DNA of 64,000 nt, from positions 1 to 64,000 of the forward strand of contig JAZOTM010000017.1 in the NCBI GenBank assembly GCA_045657625.1, written 5' to 3'. This DNA comes from JAZOTM01 sp045657625 (GTDB lineage Bacteria; Bacillota; Clostridia; Lachnospirales; Lachnospiraceae). The position numbers and the translations under genes are program-made. The notes beneath the pieces are model-generated. The model was not told where the DNA came from and did no database searches. It worked only from the letters and a program-made list of their open reading frames with translations. Shown here piece by piece: positions 48,387 through 56,493 of this stretch. Each line of letters opens with the position of its first letter. Positions within the stretch are counted from its first letter, which is position 1.

Positions 48387-50285
48387 TTATGCCTTGTAGC
48401 GTCCACGATTGTCTTCTGCCAATTCAATGGAGTAATTTGCATAATGTAAGGTTTGGTTCACATTGTAATAAGGATCTCCCAAATCCAATTCTCTCTGCCA
48501 TTTCTCTTGGAAATAGTTGATTTCCCGATTGAAACGTGCCTGTTTTTCCGACGTAGTCTCCATGCCGCGAGACTTGGATTCGTAATGATACAATTTGGAA
48601 GCCGGATTGAAAATCACCTTGTAACCGGCTTTTCGCACCTTTAAGCAAAGGTCTACGTCATTCAAAGCCACACAAAGGGTCTCGTCAAATCCCTCCACCG
48701 CATCAAAGGCTTCCTTGCGAAGTATGAGGCAAGCCGCAGTACAGCAGCTCATTTCTCTAGCTGTGATGGAATACGGGAAATATTTTTCATCCCGATCCGA
48801 TAAACTCCACAACGCATTGGCGGCAAACCCACCAATTTTATATACTACACCACCATGTTGGATAGTGCCGTCTTCATAATAAAGCATGGAACCTGCGGCT
48901 CCCACCCCCGGAAGCAGGACACTACGCACCAATTCCGACAACGCATTGGAACTGCGAAGCTTGGTATCGTTATTTAACAATAACAACAACTCACCTTCTG
49001 CAAATTTCGCGCCAAAATTATTGATGCCGGAGAAGTTGAAGCCTTCCTTCCAGGTTACAATCTTAATGGTCTGACCACCTGCCAAAGTACCCTTCAAGGT
49101 AGTCTCTGCATCATAGGTCTGACCGGTAATTTTTTCATAATAAGCAAAGGTTTCTTTTTCCGTGCTGTTGTTTTCCACTACCACCACTTCAAATTCCGGA
49201 TATTCCGTTTGCTTCACCAAAGACTGGATACAACGATCCAGGTCATCGGTATGATCCTTGCTAGGAATCAACACACTGACAAGGGGCCGTTTTTCCGGCA
49301 ATGGATTTTCCAGACGGAAAAAGCCTTCTACCTGCTGACGGAACACCTTGGTGCCCGGTCTGTTGGTTCTCACATGTTTTTCCAGGGACAAATATTCTTC
49401 CAGGAATAATGCACGGTAAAAACCATCAAACTCTTTTTCTACAAAATTGGTAAACAACACTTTTGGTAAATGTCCAATTTCTGCCGGACTCACCTTAGAA
49501 ATATCTCCATCGGTGGTTGGCAACGTACCAAGTAGCACTCCCGGATTTCGTTTCAAAATCTCTTCTGTCAAAGTCAATGCCAGGTCATACCAATGGTCTC
49601 CAAAAAGTTTTATCTCCTGATCAGAAACCTTTTCCAACAATGCTCTCTTGGCAAAAAATACGCCGCCATAATACTGGTGGGTATACAAAAGTTCCGGTGC
49701 TGCATCCGGCTTAAAATACGGTTTCAGTCTATGCTTTCCATCTTTGGTACCACAGTCCTCATCCACGTATAAAAGCTCTACCTCACTGTGTTTCTGCAAA
49801 AAACGCACCACTTCGTAAAAAGCCTGAGGCTCCAACACGGTATTTGCTTCTGCGAAAACCACCCAGTCTCCTTTGCCTTCTTCCAGCACATCCTGCAAAG
49901 GAAACTTTTCTACAAAAGAATCCTTGCCGGATTCAAAAATCTTACCCACGCCCACATAGGACTGTTTTTTTATGGATTTTCGAAGAATCTGGCTATCGCC
50001 ATCGGTCTTGTACTGCTTTTTTCCGGAACCAAACAGCAATCCCGGTGTGGCATCAATAACCACATCAAACACCGGCATCGAAGGAAAAATCCGTTCTTTT
50101 TGCCGAGCCAGTTCTCCCTTCTTTGGACGTTTTTTCCGTAACCAGAGCATGTATTCTGTCTCATCCGCGATAGGAATTCCCAGTTTTTTCAACGCACGGT
50201 TTCTGGTGTAAGAAAAACCATATTCTTTTAAATAATAAGCGGCCTTTTGAGCCTTATTCATATTAATGGTGTCAAAATCGTTCAT
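48387..50285 (-). CDS. Two-domain GT2 glycosyltransferase (second domain intact)
   Basis: 632 aa. The first half (about 50-300) keeps only the rear of a GT2 domain (LYVDEDCGTKDGKHRLKPYF, GDHWYDLALTL); its nucleotide-binding front is missing. The second half is complete: VSVLIPSKDHTDDL, VVVENNSTEKET, LLLLNNDTK and DGTIQHGGVVYKIG near residue 490, typical of rhamnan-type enzymes of large surface polysaccharides. C-terminal GDPYYNVN is shared with two paralogues in the operon. Follows the 672-aa gene by 6 nt with only a weak ribosome binding site, so coupling is likely. Confidence 0.88.
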   Translation of the reverse strand: MNDFDTINMNKAQKAAYYLKEYGFSYTRNRALKKLGIPIADETEYMLWLRKKRPKKGELARQKERIFPSMPVFDVVIDATPGLLFGSGKKQYKTDGDSQILRKSIKKQSYVGVGKIFESGKDSFVEKFPLQDVLEEGKGDWVVFAEANTVLEPQAFYEVVRFLQKHSEVELLYVDEDCGTKDGKHRLKPYFKPDAAPELLYTHQYYGGVFFAKRALLEKVSDQEIKLFGDHWYDLALTLTEEILKRNPGVLLGTLPTTDGDISKVSPAEIGHLPKVLFTNFVEKEFDGFYRALFLEEYLSLEKHVRTNRPGTKVFRQQVEGFFRLENPLPEKRPLVSVLIPSKDHTDDLDRCIQSLVKQTEYPEFEVVVVENNSTEKETFAYYEKITGQTYDAETTLKGTLAGGQTIKIVTWKEGFNFSGINNFGAKFAEGELLLLLNNDTKLRSSNALSELVRSVLLPGVGAAGSMLYYEDGTIQHGGVVYKIGGFAANALWSLSDRDEKYFPYSITAREMSCCTAACLILRKEAFDAVEGFDETLCVALNDVDLCLKVRKAGYKVIFNPASKLYHYESKSRGMETTSEKQARFNREINYFQEKWQRELDLGDPYYNVNQTLHYANYSIELAEDNRGRYKA

Positions 50286-50291
50286 TTTTTC

Positions 50292-52310
50292 TTAGAATCC
50301 AAAGGTCCAGGATCCATCCTCACTTAAATTTTGATTGTAATAAGGGTCTCCATTTTCCAATGTAAACGCCCATTTATTCTTTACTTTCTCAGCATCCGCA
50401 GCATCCAATTCCTTCTTTTCATCCAAATCGGAATAAGCCATATGGATGACATAAGGATTCAATACCACCTGCTGATTCTTGTCACGGAACTTCAAAGACA
50501 AGTCAATTCCTAAGTAAGCACTACCCTGCAAGTCTTCTGAAAAGCCGCCTACTCCACGGAACTTCTCTTTTTCCACCATGGCACCCCACAAGGACAACGC
50601 ACTGACGTTGTGGGCATAATACATGCGTCCCATATATCCCGGCGCACTGTAATTGTTCTTGTGTTCAATCGGGAAGGCAACGCCATCCTCACCCATACCA
50701 ATGATATATCCCGCTTCACGCACCATGCCATAACGGTCTGTGATGCGAGAACCGGTTAAACCGATGTTTTCCTGCATTTCATACTGCACCAAACGATGCA
50801 ACCAATTTTCATCTACAATTTCTGTATCCGCCGTTAAAAATACGGTGAAATTCGCATCCGTCGTATAAACCGCGTCATTCAAGGCCTCCGCCAGGTTCTT
50901 TTCAGCCGGTACATCACGCACCATGAGGAAAGGTTCCTGTTCCTTTAATACATTGCGAAGGTCACTTTCCATATCTCCCATTTTCAAGATCGTCACGGTG
51001 TAATTGTCATACTTGGTACGGCTGGTCATAGAAGAAAGGAGTCTACCCAAAGCTTCCTTTTTCTCACGATAAACCACAACTACCTGTACCTTGGGCTCTT
51101 CCGGCAATTCGTAATCCAAGCGATAATGTGTCGCACAAATGCAAGAAGAATGAATCTTTGCTTCTCTGCCAAGACGTGCTTCGTTGTCATGCACGGCACG
51201 ACGACCTGCATCAATGGCATATGGCTTTGCACTGATATCTGCAGAAACAGACCCCGGATGTACTCTCCAAAAATACAAAATTTCCGGCACATGAGATACC
51301 TTTTTCGCTGCGGTAGTCAAACGCAAAATCATATCATGATCCTGGCTGCCGTCATAGGCATCGTTGTACAATCCATTTTCTGCCAACAATTCCTTTTTAA
51401 ACACACACAAATGGGTGATATAATTCACACCATTTAAATTCTGCGGAGAATAAGCCGGTTTAAAATGAAGGGTCGCGATTTTACTAATCTTATTGCCCTC
51501 AAAGGTCATTTCATCGGTATAAATCAATTCCGCATCTTCTTTTTCAATCATCTCCATGCAACGGAACAAAGCCGCCGGATGAAGCATATCATCATGGTCA
51601 AACAAAGCCACAAAACTACCTGTTGCAAATTTCAGACAGGCATTGGTATTTCCGGAAATCCCTTCGTTTTTCTCCAATCTCTGATAAACCACACGGGAAT
51701 CCTTTGCTGCATATTCCTTTGCGATTCTCTCTACTTCCGGATGTTCCGCATCGGAACCATCTCCCATGCAAAGCTCCCAGTTGCCATAGGTCTGGGCCTG
51801 CACGGACTCAATCATGTCACGCAAATAGCGTTCCGGTGTATTGTAAAGAGGTACAATCACAGAAATCTTCACGTCTTTTTCAAACTTGGTATCTCTCTGT
51901 CTCTGCAACTCTTCTTCCGACAAGGTAATCTTTTTCAAAAAAGCACGATTTCTCCGCCAAATCACAGATGGACGATTCTTCCACTTCACCGAAATCTTAT
52001 TGCACAATTTCACAAAGGCCGTCTTTTTATCCATTCTGGCAAACAAAATGGTACGCACCTTCACATTGGCATACAAACGGTAAATCGGATTGATCAAAAA
52101 CCAATAAGGTTTCTTCTTCAACGCCTTGATGCGATCACTTTGTCCCGCATACAAAGGACTGACGGAATCCTTATCCACTCCGTCAAAATTTTTAATTTCC
52201 CAATCGCTGGCAAACAAACGTACATCTGCCACCATCTTGGTCTCTGCTTCCACCTGCTGGCCATTTCTCTGGATCCATTCCGGCAAAGCTTTATTTGCAA
52301 ATTCTCTCAT
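50292..52310 (-). CDS. Two-domain GT2 glycosyltransferase, first gene of the polysaccharide operon
   Basis: 672 aa. A 150-residue N-terminal region, then a complete GT2 domain (VKISVIVPLYNTPERY, CMGDGSDAE, FVALFDHDDML, YDGSQDHDMILRL) and a second GT2-like domain with weaker motifs (VQVVVVYREKKEAL, VFLTADTEIVD, REAGYIIG). C-terminal GDPYYNQN is shared with two paralogues. Likely a cytoplasmic polymer-building enzyme able to add two linkages. AGGA lies 7 nt before the ATG. Upstream is the long repeat-rich spacer; a candidate promoter (TTTCCA-17-TATATT, minus strand, 52358-52393 region) is weak. Confidence 0.87.
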   Translation of the reverse strand: MREFANKALPEWIQRNGQQVEAETKMVADVRLFASDWEIKNFDGVDKDSVSPLYAGQSDRIKALKKKPYWFLINPIYRLYANVKVRTILFARMDKKTAFVKLCNKISVKWKNRPSVIWRRNRAFLKKITLSEEELQRQRDTKFEKDVKISVIVPLYNTPERYLRDMIESVQAQTYGNWELCMGDGSDAEHPEVERIAKEYAAKDSRVVYQRLEKNEGISGNTNACLKFATGSFVALFDHDDMLHPAALFRCMEMIEKEDAELIYTDEMTFEGNKISKIATLHFKPAYSPQNLNGVNYITHLCVFKKELLAENGLYNDAYDGSQDHDMILRLTTAAKKVSHVPEILYFWRVHPGSVSADISAKPYAIDAGRRAVHDNEARLGREAKIHSSCICATHYRLDYELPEEPKVQVVVVYREKKEALGRLLSSMTSRTKYDNYTVTILKMGDMESDLRNVLKEQEPFLMVRDVPAEKNLAEALNDAVYTTDANFTVFLTADTEIVDENWLHRLVQYEMQENIGLTGSRITDRYGMVREAGYIIGMGEDGVAFPIEHKNNYSAPGYMGRMYYAHNVSALSLWGAMVEKEKFRGVGGFSEDLQGSAYLGIDLSLKFRDKNQQVVLNPYVIHMAYSDLDEKKELDAADAEKVKNKWAFTLENGDPYYNQNLSEDGSWTFGF

Positions 52311-52420
52311 ATCTATGTCCTAACATATCTCTAATGGTATCACTTATAATTTCACCCAATCCAATATATATTACCATAGAACGGTTGGAAACTCCATAGG
52401 AGATTGTGGGGGGCTGTACC

Positions 52421-52470
52421 TACCTTAGAAGTATCCATTTCCGCACTCTACCCTGTACTTTTTGTCATCT
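52421..52470. repeat. B-type repeat copy 1
   Basis: Shares the core CTACCCTGTACTTT preceded by an ATCCATTT stretch with four other copies at 52885, 52948, 53097 and 53160. Here it is followed 10 bp later by an A-type repeat, as at 53160-53292. Confidence 0.85.
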
Positions 52471-52480
52471 TCTTTTAAAA

Positions 52481-52552
52481 TTCGACCTTCATCCGCGGCG
52501 AATGCGTCTATTAGCCCCAGAATTGGTCTCCGCGTCGGGACTTTTTCTATTT
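52481..52552. repeat. A-type repeat copy 1
   Basis: About 72 bp with the imperfect palindrome TTCATCCGCGGCGAA and core TTGGTCTCCGCGTCGG. Nearly identical to copy 3 at 53221-53292. On the minus strand an open frame reads IEKVPTRRPILGLIDAFAAD. Confidence 0.9.
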
Positions 52553-52578
52553 ACATCTTCATTTTATTGTGCTATTCT
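52550..52578 (+). promoter_or_regulatory. Promoter of the plus-strand sRNA
   Basis: TTTACA (52550-52555), exactly 17 nt, TATTCT (52573-52578) with the extended -10 element TGC before it. Predicted start near 52585. Confidence 0.65.
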
Positions 52579-52584
52579 AAAATT

Positions 52585-52662
52585 AAATAAAGGTGCTACC
52601 GGTAAGCGGTTGCCCAGATGATTATTGCTTAAATAACCGCCCTGCCTGGCGGTTATTTTTCT
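52585..52662 (+). ncRNA. Type I antitoxin-like small RNA
   Basis: About 78 nt between a good promoter and an intrinsic terminator on the plus strand. The sequence (GGTGCTACCGGTAAGCGGTTG, CAGATGATTATTGCTTAAAT) and the hairpin AATAACCGCC...GGCGGTTATT are of the kind found antisense to the 3' part of short hydrophobic (Fst/TxpA, holin-like) toxin genes in Firmicutes. The opposite strand does carry the decayed end of such a toxin. Confidence 0.6.
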
Positions 52663-52703
52663 TTTCTGATAACAATTATCAAAGTGACAACTGATACCAT
52701 CAT
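52622..52703 (-). pseudogene. Decayed type I toxin (Fst/TxpA-like) remnant
   Basis: From ATG 52703 the frame gives the 16-residue MMVSVVTLIIVIRKEK and a stop at 52653. In the next frame the expected tail follows: EKKNNRQAGRLFKQ then stop at 52622. Toxins of this kind are about 30-45 aa with a hydrophobic helix followed by KNNR; here the two parts are split by a frameshift near 52667, and the N-terminal start region is replaced by sequence beside repeat A2. Intact toxin is therefore not expected. Confidence 0.55.
52630..52660 (+). terminator. Terminator of the plus-strand sRNA
   Basis: AATAACCGCC-ctgcct-GGCGGTTATT followed by TTTTCTTTTC on the plus strand; no T-tract on the minus strand side. 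Confidence 0.85.
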
Positions 52704-52720
52704 GTTTACAAATTTCTCTT

Positions 52721-52785
52721 TTCATCCGCGGTGAACGCGTCCATTATCCCCAAAATTGGTCTCCGCGTCGGAACTCTTTCTATTT
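52721..52785. repeat. A-type repeat copy 2
   Basis: Begins TTCATCCGCGGTGAACGCGT and contains AATTGGTCTCCGCGTCGG. The minus-strand frame reads RVPTRRPILGIMDAFTADE. It abuts the decayed toxin. Confidence 0.88.
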
Positions 52786-52814
52786 TTGATTTTCTGGCTT
52801 GCTGTTCTTCCGCT

Positions 52815-52990
52815 CTTATTTACTGGGTAAATGCCTCATATCATTAATCTACCCTATACTCCCCAAAAAAAGCTTTTCTCCCACTACCTTACAAGCATCC
52901 ATTTTTTACATTCTACCCTGTACTTTTGAAAACCTCTTTCCTGACATTACCTTACAAATATCTATTTCCCGTGCTCTCCCCTGTACTTTT
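52815..52990. repeat. 176-bp duplicated block, copy 1 (contains two B repeats)
   Basis: Aligns without gaps to 53027-53202, exactly 212 bp away. It contains B copies at 52885-52926 and 52948-52990, themselves 63 bp apart, so the block is a duplication of an older tandem pair. Confidence 0.85.
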
Positions 52991-53026
52991 TCTAGTTTTG
53001 TTCTTCCTTCTTGCTTATCATTAGCC

Positions 53027-53202
53027 CTTATTTACAGGTCTAATACCTCATATTGCTAATTTCCCCTGTACTACTAAAAAAATGCTTTTCTTTCACTACC
53101 TTTCAAGCATCCATTTTTTACATTTTACCCTGTACTTTCAAAATATCCTTTCCTTCCTCTACTTTACAAACATCTATTTTTTACATTCTACCCTGTACTT
53201 TT
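53027..53202. repeat. 176-bp duplicated block, copy 2 (contains two B repeats)
   Basis: Gap-free diverged copy of 52815-52990, with B copies at 53097-53140 and 53160-53202. It runs directly into A copy 3, forming the same B-A composite as at 52421-52552. Confidence 0.85.
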
Positions 53203-53220
53203 TGTCATCTCCCCACAAAA

Positions 53221-53292
53221 TTCGCCCTTCACCCGCGGCGAATGCGTCTATTATCCCCAGAATTGGTCTCCGCGTCGGCACTTTTTCTATTT
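53221..53292. repeat. A-type repeat copy 3
   Basis: Differs from copy 1 at only a few positions; carries TTCACCCGCGGCGAATGCGT and TTGGTCTCCGCGTCGG. Confidence 0.9.
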
Positions 53293-53295
53293 AAA

Positions 53296-53367
53296 ACTCG
53301 CCCTTCACCCGCGGCCAACATGCCGAACTCCCCCAAAACCGTCTCCGCGTCGACACTCTATCTATTC
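53296..53367. repeat. A-type repeat copy 4 (degenerate)
   Basis: Immediately next to copy 3. Ends are conserved (CGCCCTTCACCCGCGG, GTCTCCGCGTCG), the middle is diverged and about 1 bp shorter, which breaks the open frame found in copies 1-3. Confidence 0.8.
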
Positions 53368-53373
53368 ATAAAT

Positions 53374-53448
53374 AAAAAAATCCCCACGCAGATACGCTCC
53401 ACTTCGCTGGGGATTCCAGCAATTTTCATCGTATCTGCGCGGGGATTT
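53374..53448 (-). terminator. Very long hairpin terminator of the SGNH/MBOAT cluster
   Basis: A 19-bp stem (AAATCCCCGCGCAGATACG against CGTATCTGCGTGGGGATTT, one G-U pair) encloses a 33-nt loop with its own small CCAGC/GCTGG hairpin and is followed by seven T on the minus strand. Confidence 0.88.
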
Positions 53449-53500
53449 CAAAGCATTACCGCCTCTGTATTTATTTTTTCAACCATCAAATTTACTCTAC

Positions 53501-54994
53501 CTATTGATGAGACAGCTCAATCTCCCCATCTTCATTCAGCAGAATCACTGCCTGATCCAAGACTTTCCGTTCCTCCGGATTGTAAACCACGATATTAATG
53601 CCTTCTGTGATACGACTATATTCCGTATCATCTATATATATGTGACTCACACGTTCGGAAGCCACCAAACTATAATTGCTATAGCCATCCCGCATCACAC
53701 CGGTGATTTCTGTTTCATCCAGGCCATTTAAAGTGCCGCACTGGTCAATGGTTCCTTCCAGCATGGCTACATAAAAGGCTTTGGGGGACGTAGAAAAATC
53801 AATATCCACACCAATTCCTTGCAGTGCTGTAATGATTTCATCCGTCAATACGGTCGAATAATCTCCCATGGTGGTGATAAACACATCATAGCGTTCATTT
53901 TGCAGCAAAGAAATAAACTCTGCCGGATCATAAGAATTTCGCAAAATCGCATCCGTCTGTTTCTCCAGATAATATTCCTTCGTCACTTCATACTGCTCAT
54001 CTACACCATCTCCGGTCACACCAAGCTCTGTCGTCAGAATTTCTCCCATATAATCTGTGATTTTGGTGGCGCCTTGCAAATTGGCGTGTTCCAAATCATA
54101 CTGGTCTGAGACATTGTCATAATCAATTAAAAGCTGAGTCTGACGCAAGTTATAGTCCACCACAATGAGACCATTTTCCTGGGCAAAAGAAACCAGGCGA
54201 TTATACTCTTTTGTAGTAGCTGTGTAATAAGGGGTTCTGGTTAACACCAGCTGTATGCCATTCTCCTTACACAAAGAGACAATCTTTTCCAGATACTTTT
54301 CCTGAATCGGGTCAAAAGGTACTTCTCCAATGGTTTCATCGGTATACACCGGGGCAAAACGCTCCGGATTGGTATTGACCTTCAGTGCTGAATATCCCTT
54401 TAGCTCATTAGACTGTACTAATTCACTATAGGAAAAATCATCCTCATCCAATTCCTTCCAGCGCTCATGATACCGTAGCAGCGGGAACAAATAGCTGGTA
54501 ATTGTCTGCTCACTGTCATAGGAGCAAATATCCTGTATAGCATTCCACTTGGTAGATGAAAACTTCATAGGATCAATGGCCTTACGAATATTTTCCTCGG
54601 AGGAATTCAAAACTTCCTCGGTTTCATAAGGAAAAGCCACCATACAGTCCAAAACCACAGCTTGCGGACTTTGATATTTCAAGGCCTCCTCCAGCCAATA
54701 GTAGGAAACCAACATGTTTTGCTGTCCGCTTCCCAGGTTATAAGAAGTCAATCCATATTCGTTATAAAGTTCCTGGGGATTAAAGGCTGCAAAGGCGTGA
54801 CTGCTTCCCAGGAAAATCACATCCACCGTATTTTCTTCCATATCATAAAAGCCGGCCATGGTGGATGTGGTGGGCCAATCATCGGTTTTCACCATGCTTT
54901 TGTCTACAAAGACTTGTGTCACTGCCAAAAACAGCAGCACAAAGACCACTACAAAAACCAGCACCTTGCTTATATTCTCGATTTTCTTTTTCAT
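53501..54994 (-). CDS. Membrane-anchored SGNH-like protein, DltD/AlgX-type partner of MBOAT
   Basis: 497 aa. One N-terminal transmembrane helix (about 8-30), then an extracellular SGNH-like domain: IFLGSSHAFAAFNP (Ser nucleophile region), YNLGSGQQNM, and the Asp/His pair in QYDLEHANLQG near residue 285. The last 170 residues form an additional domain of unknown kind. Proteins of this type receive the acyl group passed out by an MBOAT enzyme and place it on a surface polymer. It follows the MBOAT gene by 37 nt in the same direction, and AAAGGA precedes its ATG. Confidence 0.87.
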   Translation of the reverse strand: MKKKIENISKVLVFVVVFVLLFLAVTQVFVDKSMVKTDDWPTTSTMAGFYDMEENTVDVIFLGSSHAFAAFNPQELYNEYGLTSYNLGSGQQNMLVSYYWLEEALKYQSPQAVVLDCMVAFPYETEEVLNSSEENIRKAIDPMKFSSTKWNAIQDICSYDSEQTITSYLFPLLRYHERWKELDEDDFSYSELVQSNELKGYSALKVNTNPERFAPVYTDETIGEVPFDPIQEKYLEKIVSLCKENGIQLVLTRTPYYTATTKEYNRLVSFAQENGLIVVDYNLRQTQLLIDYDNVSDQYDLEHANLQGATKITDYMGEILTTELGVTGDGVDEQYEVTKEYYLEKQTDAILRNSYDPAEFISLLQNERYDVFITTMGDYSTVLTDEIITALQGIGVDIDFSTSPKAFYVAMLEGTIDQCGTLNGLDETEITGVMRDGYSNYSLVASERVSHIYIDDTEYSRITEGINIVVYNPEERKVLDQAVILLNEDGEIELSHQ

Positions 54995-55031
54995 AAATAA
55001 AATCCTTTCCGGATTGCCAACAAGGCATTAA

Positions 55032-56483
55032 CTAGAATTCTCCATATAAAAAGGCTGCGGCATCATAACCGTATCCATAAGTTCCAAGTAAAATAATTGC
55101 AAAAATTGCTACAAAATAAATGGTCCAACGCAAAATCAAATGCTGTGTCGCAAACCACTCCCGCAATTTCATATGTTCTTGGGCAATGCTAACACCCAGC
55201 AAGGTCATACAAGATAAAAGCAACACCACCATGTCTTTCCATTCCAAGCCAAAGTTCAACAAATATTCTCCGGTAAAAATCCATGGATTGTGAATCGTAG
55301 CTATAGACTGCAAAACCTGCAATCCCTGTTCTAAGGACTCTGCGCGGAAAATCACCCAGCCTATGGTGACTAGAAGAAAGGTTCCAAACATTTTCAATAG
55401 CCGATAGGTGGCACTTCCCTTTTCCACTCGGATGAAGCGATAAATTGCCTCTCGAACGCCATAGGTCAAAGCGCCCAAAATCTGGTAAACACCATGCAAC
55501 AGTCCCCATACCAGGAATTTGATTCCACCGCCATGCCAAATACCACTAATAGCAAAGGTGATTACCATATTTAAATATTTTCGAATCACGCCATGGCGAT
55601 TTCCACCCAGCGGAATATAGATATAATCTCTGAGCCAAGAGCTGAGAGAAATGTGCCATCTCTTCCAAAAGTTCTGAATAGATGTAGCAAAATAAGGATG
55701 GGCAAAGTTGTCCTGCAAATGAATGCCAAACAGTTCTGCTACGCCCAGCGAAAGAATAGTACAAGCAGAAAAATCTGCATAAAGCTGAATACTGTAAAGG
55801 ACCGCAGCCACCAGCATATAGCAGCCGCCATAAAGCGGAAAACTATCATACAACGCATCTACGACTATGCCTGCCTTATCCGCAATCATATATTTTAGGA
55901 AAAATCCCCAGATAATCAATTGGAACCCACGGGTAATATTTAAATAGGACAATTTGTTGCCTTGTAGCAATTGTGGCATCAATTCCTTATAACGCGGAAT
56001 CGGTCCTTGTAAAATCTGTGGGAAAAAGCTCATAAAGAGCAAATATTTCAACAACCCTTTTTGCGGTTGAATCTTTCCATAATAAATATCTGCCAAGTAA
56101 GCAATCATTTGTAGGGTGTAATAGGATAATCCCAGTGGAATTACAAAGGAAAAACCGGTCAAGTCCGTCAAATATCCGTTTAGAAAGGCATCTGCCTTAT
56201 ACCAAAACAACGGCACGCCACCGGCTAATAGAAAGCCCCAAAGCACCAAGATACGAAGTCCTTTTTCACGATCCCGCAGTGTATAAAGCACCAAACCTCC
56301 TATGTAGGAAATCAAAATAGAACCGCCAAATAGAGCCATCATCACCAGGTCTTTGGTTGCAAAATAATAAAAACAAATGCTTCCCGCCAAAAGCACGAGG
56401 AACCGTGCTTTCTTAGGGAAGATGTAATACAAAAATAGGGTGAACAGTACGAATATGCCGTACTGTAAAGATGTATAGGTCAT
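55032..56483 (-). CDS. MBOAT family O-acyltransferase (AlgI/DltB-like)
   Basis: 483 aa with about 11 transmembrane helices. Family marks: SFFPQILQGPIPRYKEL, FWKRWHISLSSWLRDYIYIPLGG, and ISGIWHGGGIKFLVWGLLHG containing the conserved membrane His. MBOAT enzymes of this subgroup move an acyl group (often acetyl) across the membrane for O-acylation of exported polysaccharides or teichoic acids. ATG 56483 is set by AGGAG 7 nt upstream. Pairs with the SGNH-like gene downstream. Confidence 0.95.
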   Translation of the reverse strand: MTYTSLQYGIFVLFTLFLYYIFPKKARFLVLLAGSICFYYFATKDLVMMALFGGSILISYIGGLVLYTLRDREKGLRILVLWGFLLAGGVPLFWYKADAFLNGYLTDLTGFSFVIPLGLSYYTLQMIAYLADIYYGKIQPQKGLLKYLLFMSFFPQILQGPIPRYKELMPQLLQGNKLSYLNITRGFQLIIWGFFLKYMIADKAGIVVDALYDSFPLYGGCYMLVAAVLYSIQLYADFSACTILSLGVAELFGIHLQDNFAHPYFATSIQNFWKRWHISLSSWLRDYIYIPLGGNRHGVIRKYLNMVITFAISGIWHGGGIKFLVWGLLHGVYQILGALTYGVREAIYRFIRVEKGSATYRLLKMFGTFLLVTIGWVIFRAESLEQGLQVLQSIATIHNPWIFTGEYLLNFGLEWKDMVVLLLSCMTLLGVSIAQEHMKLREWFATQHLILRWTIYFVAIFAIILLGTYGYGYDAAAFLYGEF

Positions 56484-56493
56484 AGTTCTCTCC

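Larger units (their letters stand above)
52311..53500. other. 1.2-kb repeat-rich intergenic region
   Basis: No intact protein gene was found. On the plus strand several open frames exist, but they only read through the repeats. Contents from left to right: possible promoter of the polysaccharide operon, composite repeat B1-A1, plus-strand sRNA, decayed toxin, repeat A2, two 176-bp duplicated blocks, repeats A3 and A4, and the long terminator of the upstream SGNH/MBOAT cluster. Confidence 0.85.

Noticed and set aside
51465..52334. 289-aa plus-strand frame antisense to the 672-aa GT2
   Set aside because: Overlaps a well-supported gene with clear GT2 motifs on the other strand; no family features of its own.
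52799..53059. 86-aa plus-strand open frame with recurring ILPCTF
   Set aside because: The internal similarity is explained by the duplicated B repeats; no initiation signal.
52421..53202. CRISPR array from the spaced B repeats
   Set aside because: Copies are diverged, the spacing is irregular, spacers are also repeated, and no cas gene is nearby.
53053..53598. 181-aa plus-strand open frame over the repeat cluster and the end of the SGNH gene
   Set aside because: It reads through repeat copies (ILPCTF, RRMRLLSPELVSAS) and then antisense into a real gene; no promoter or ribosome binding site.
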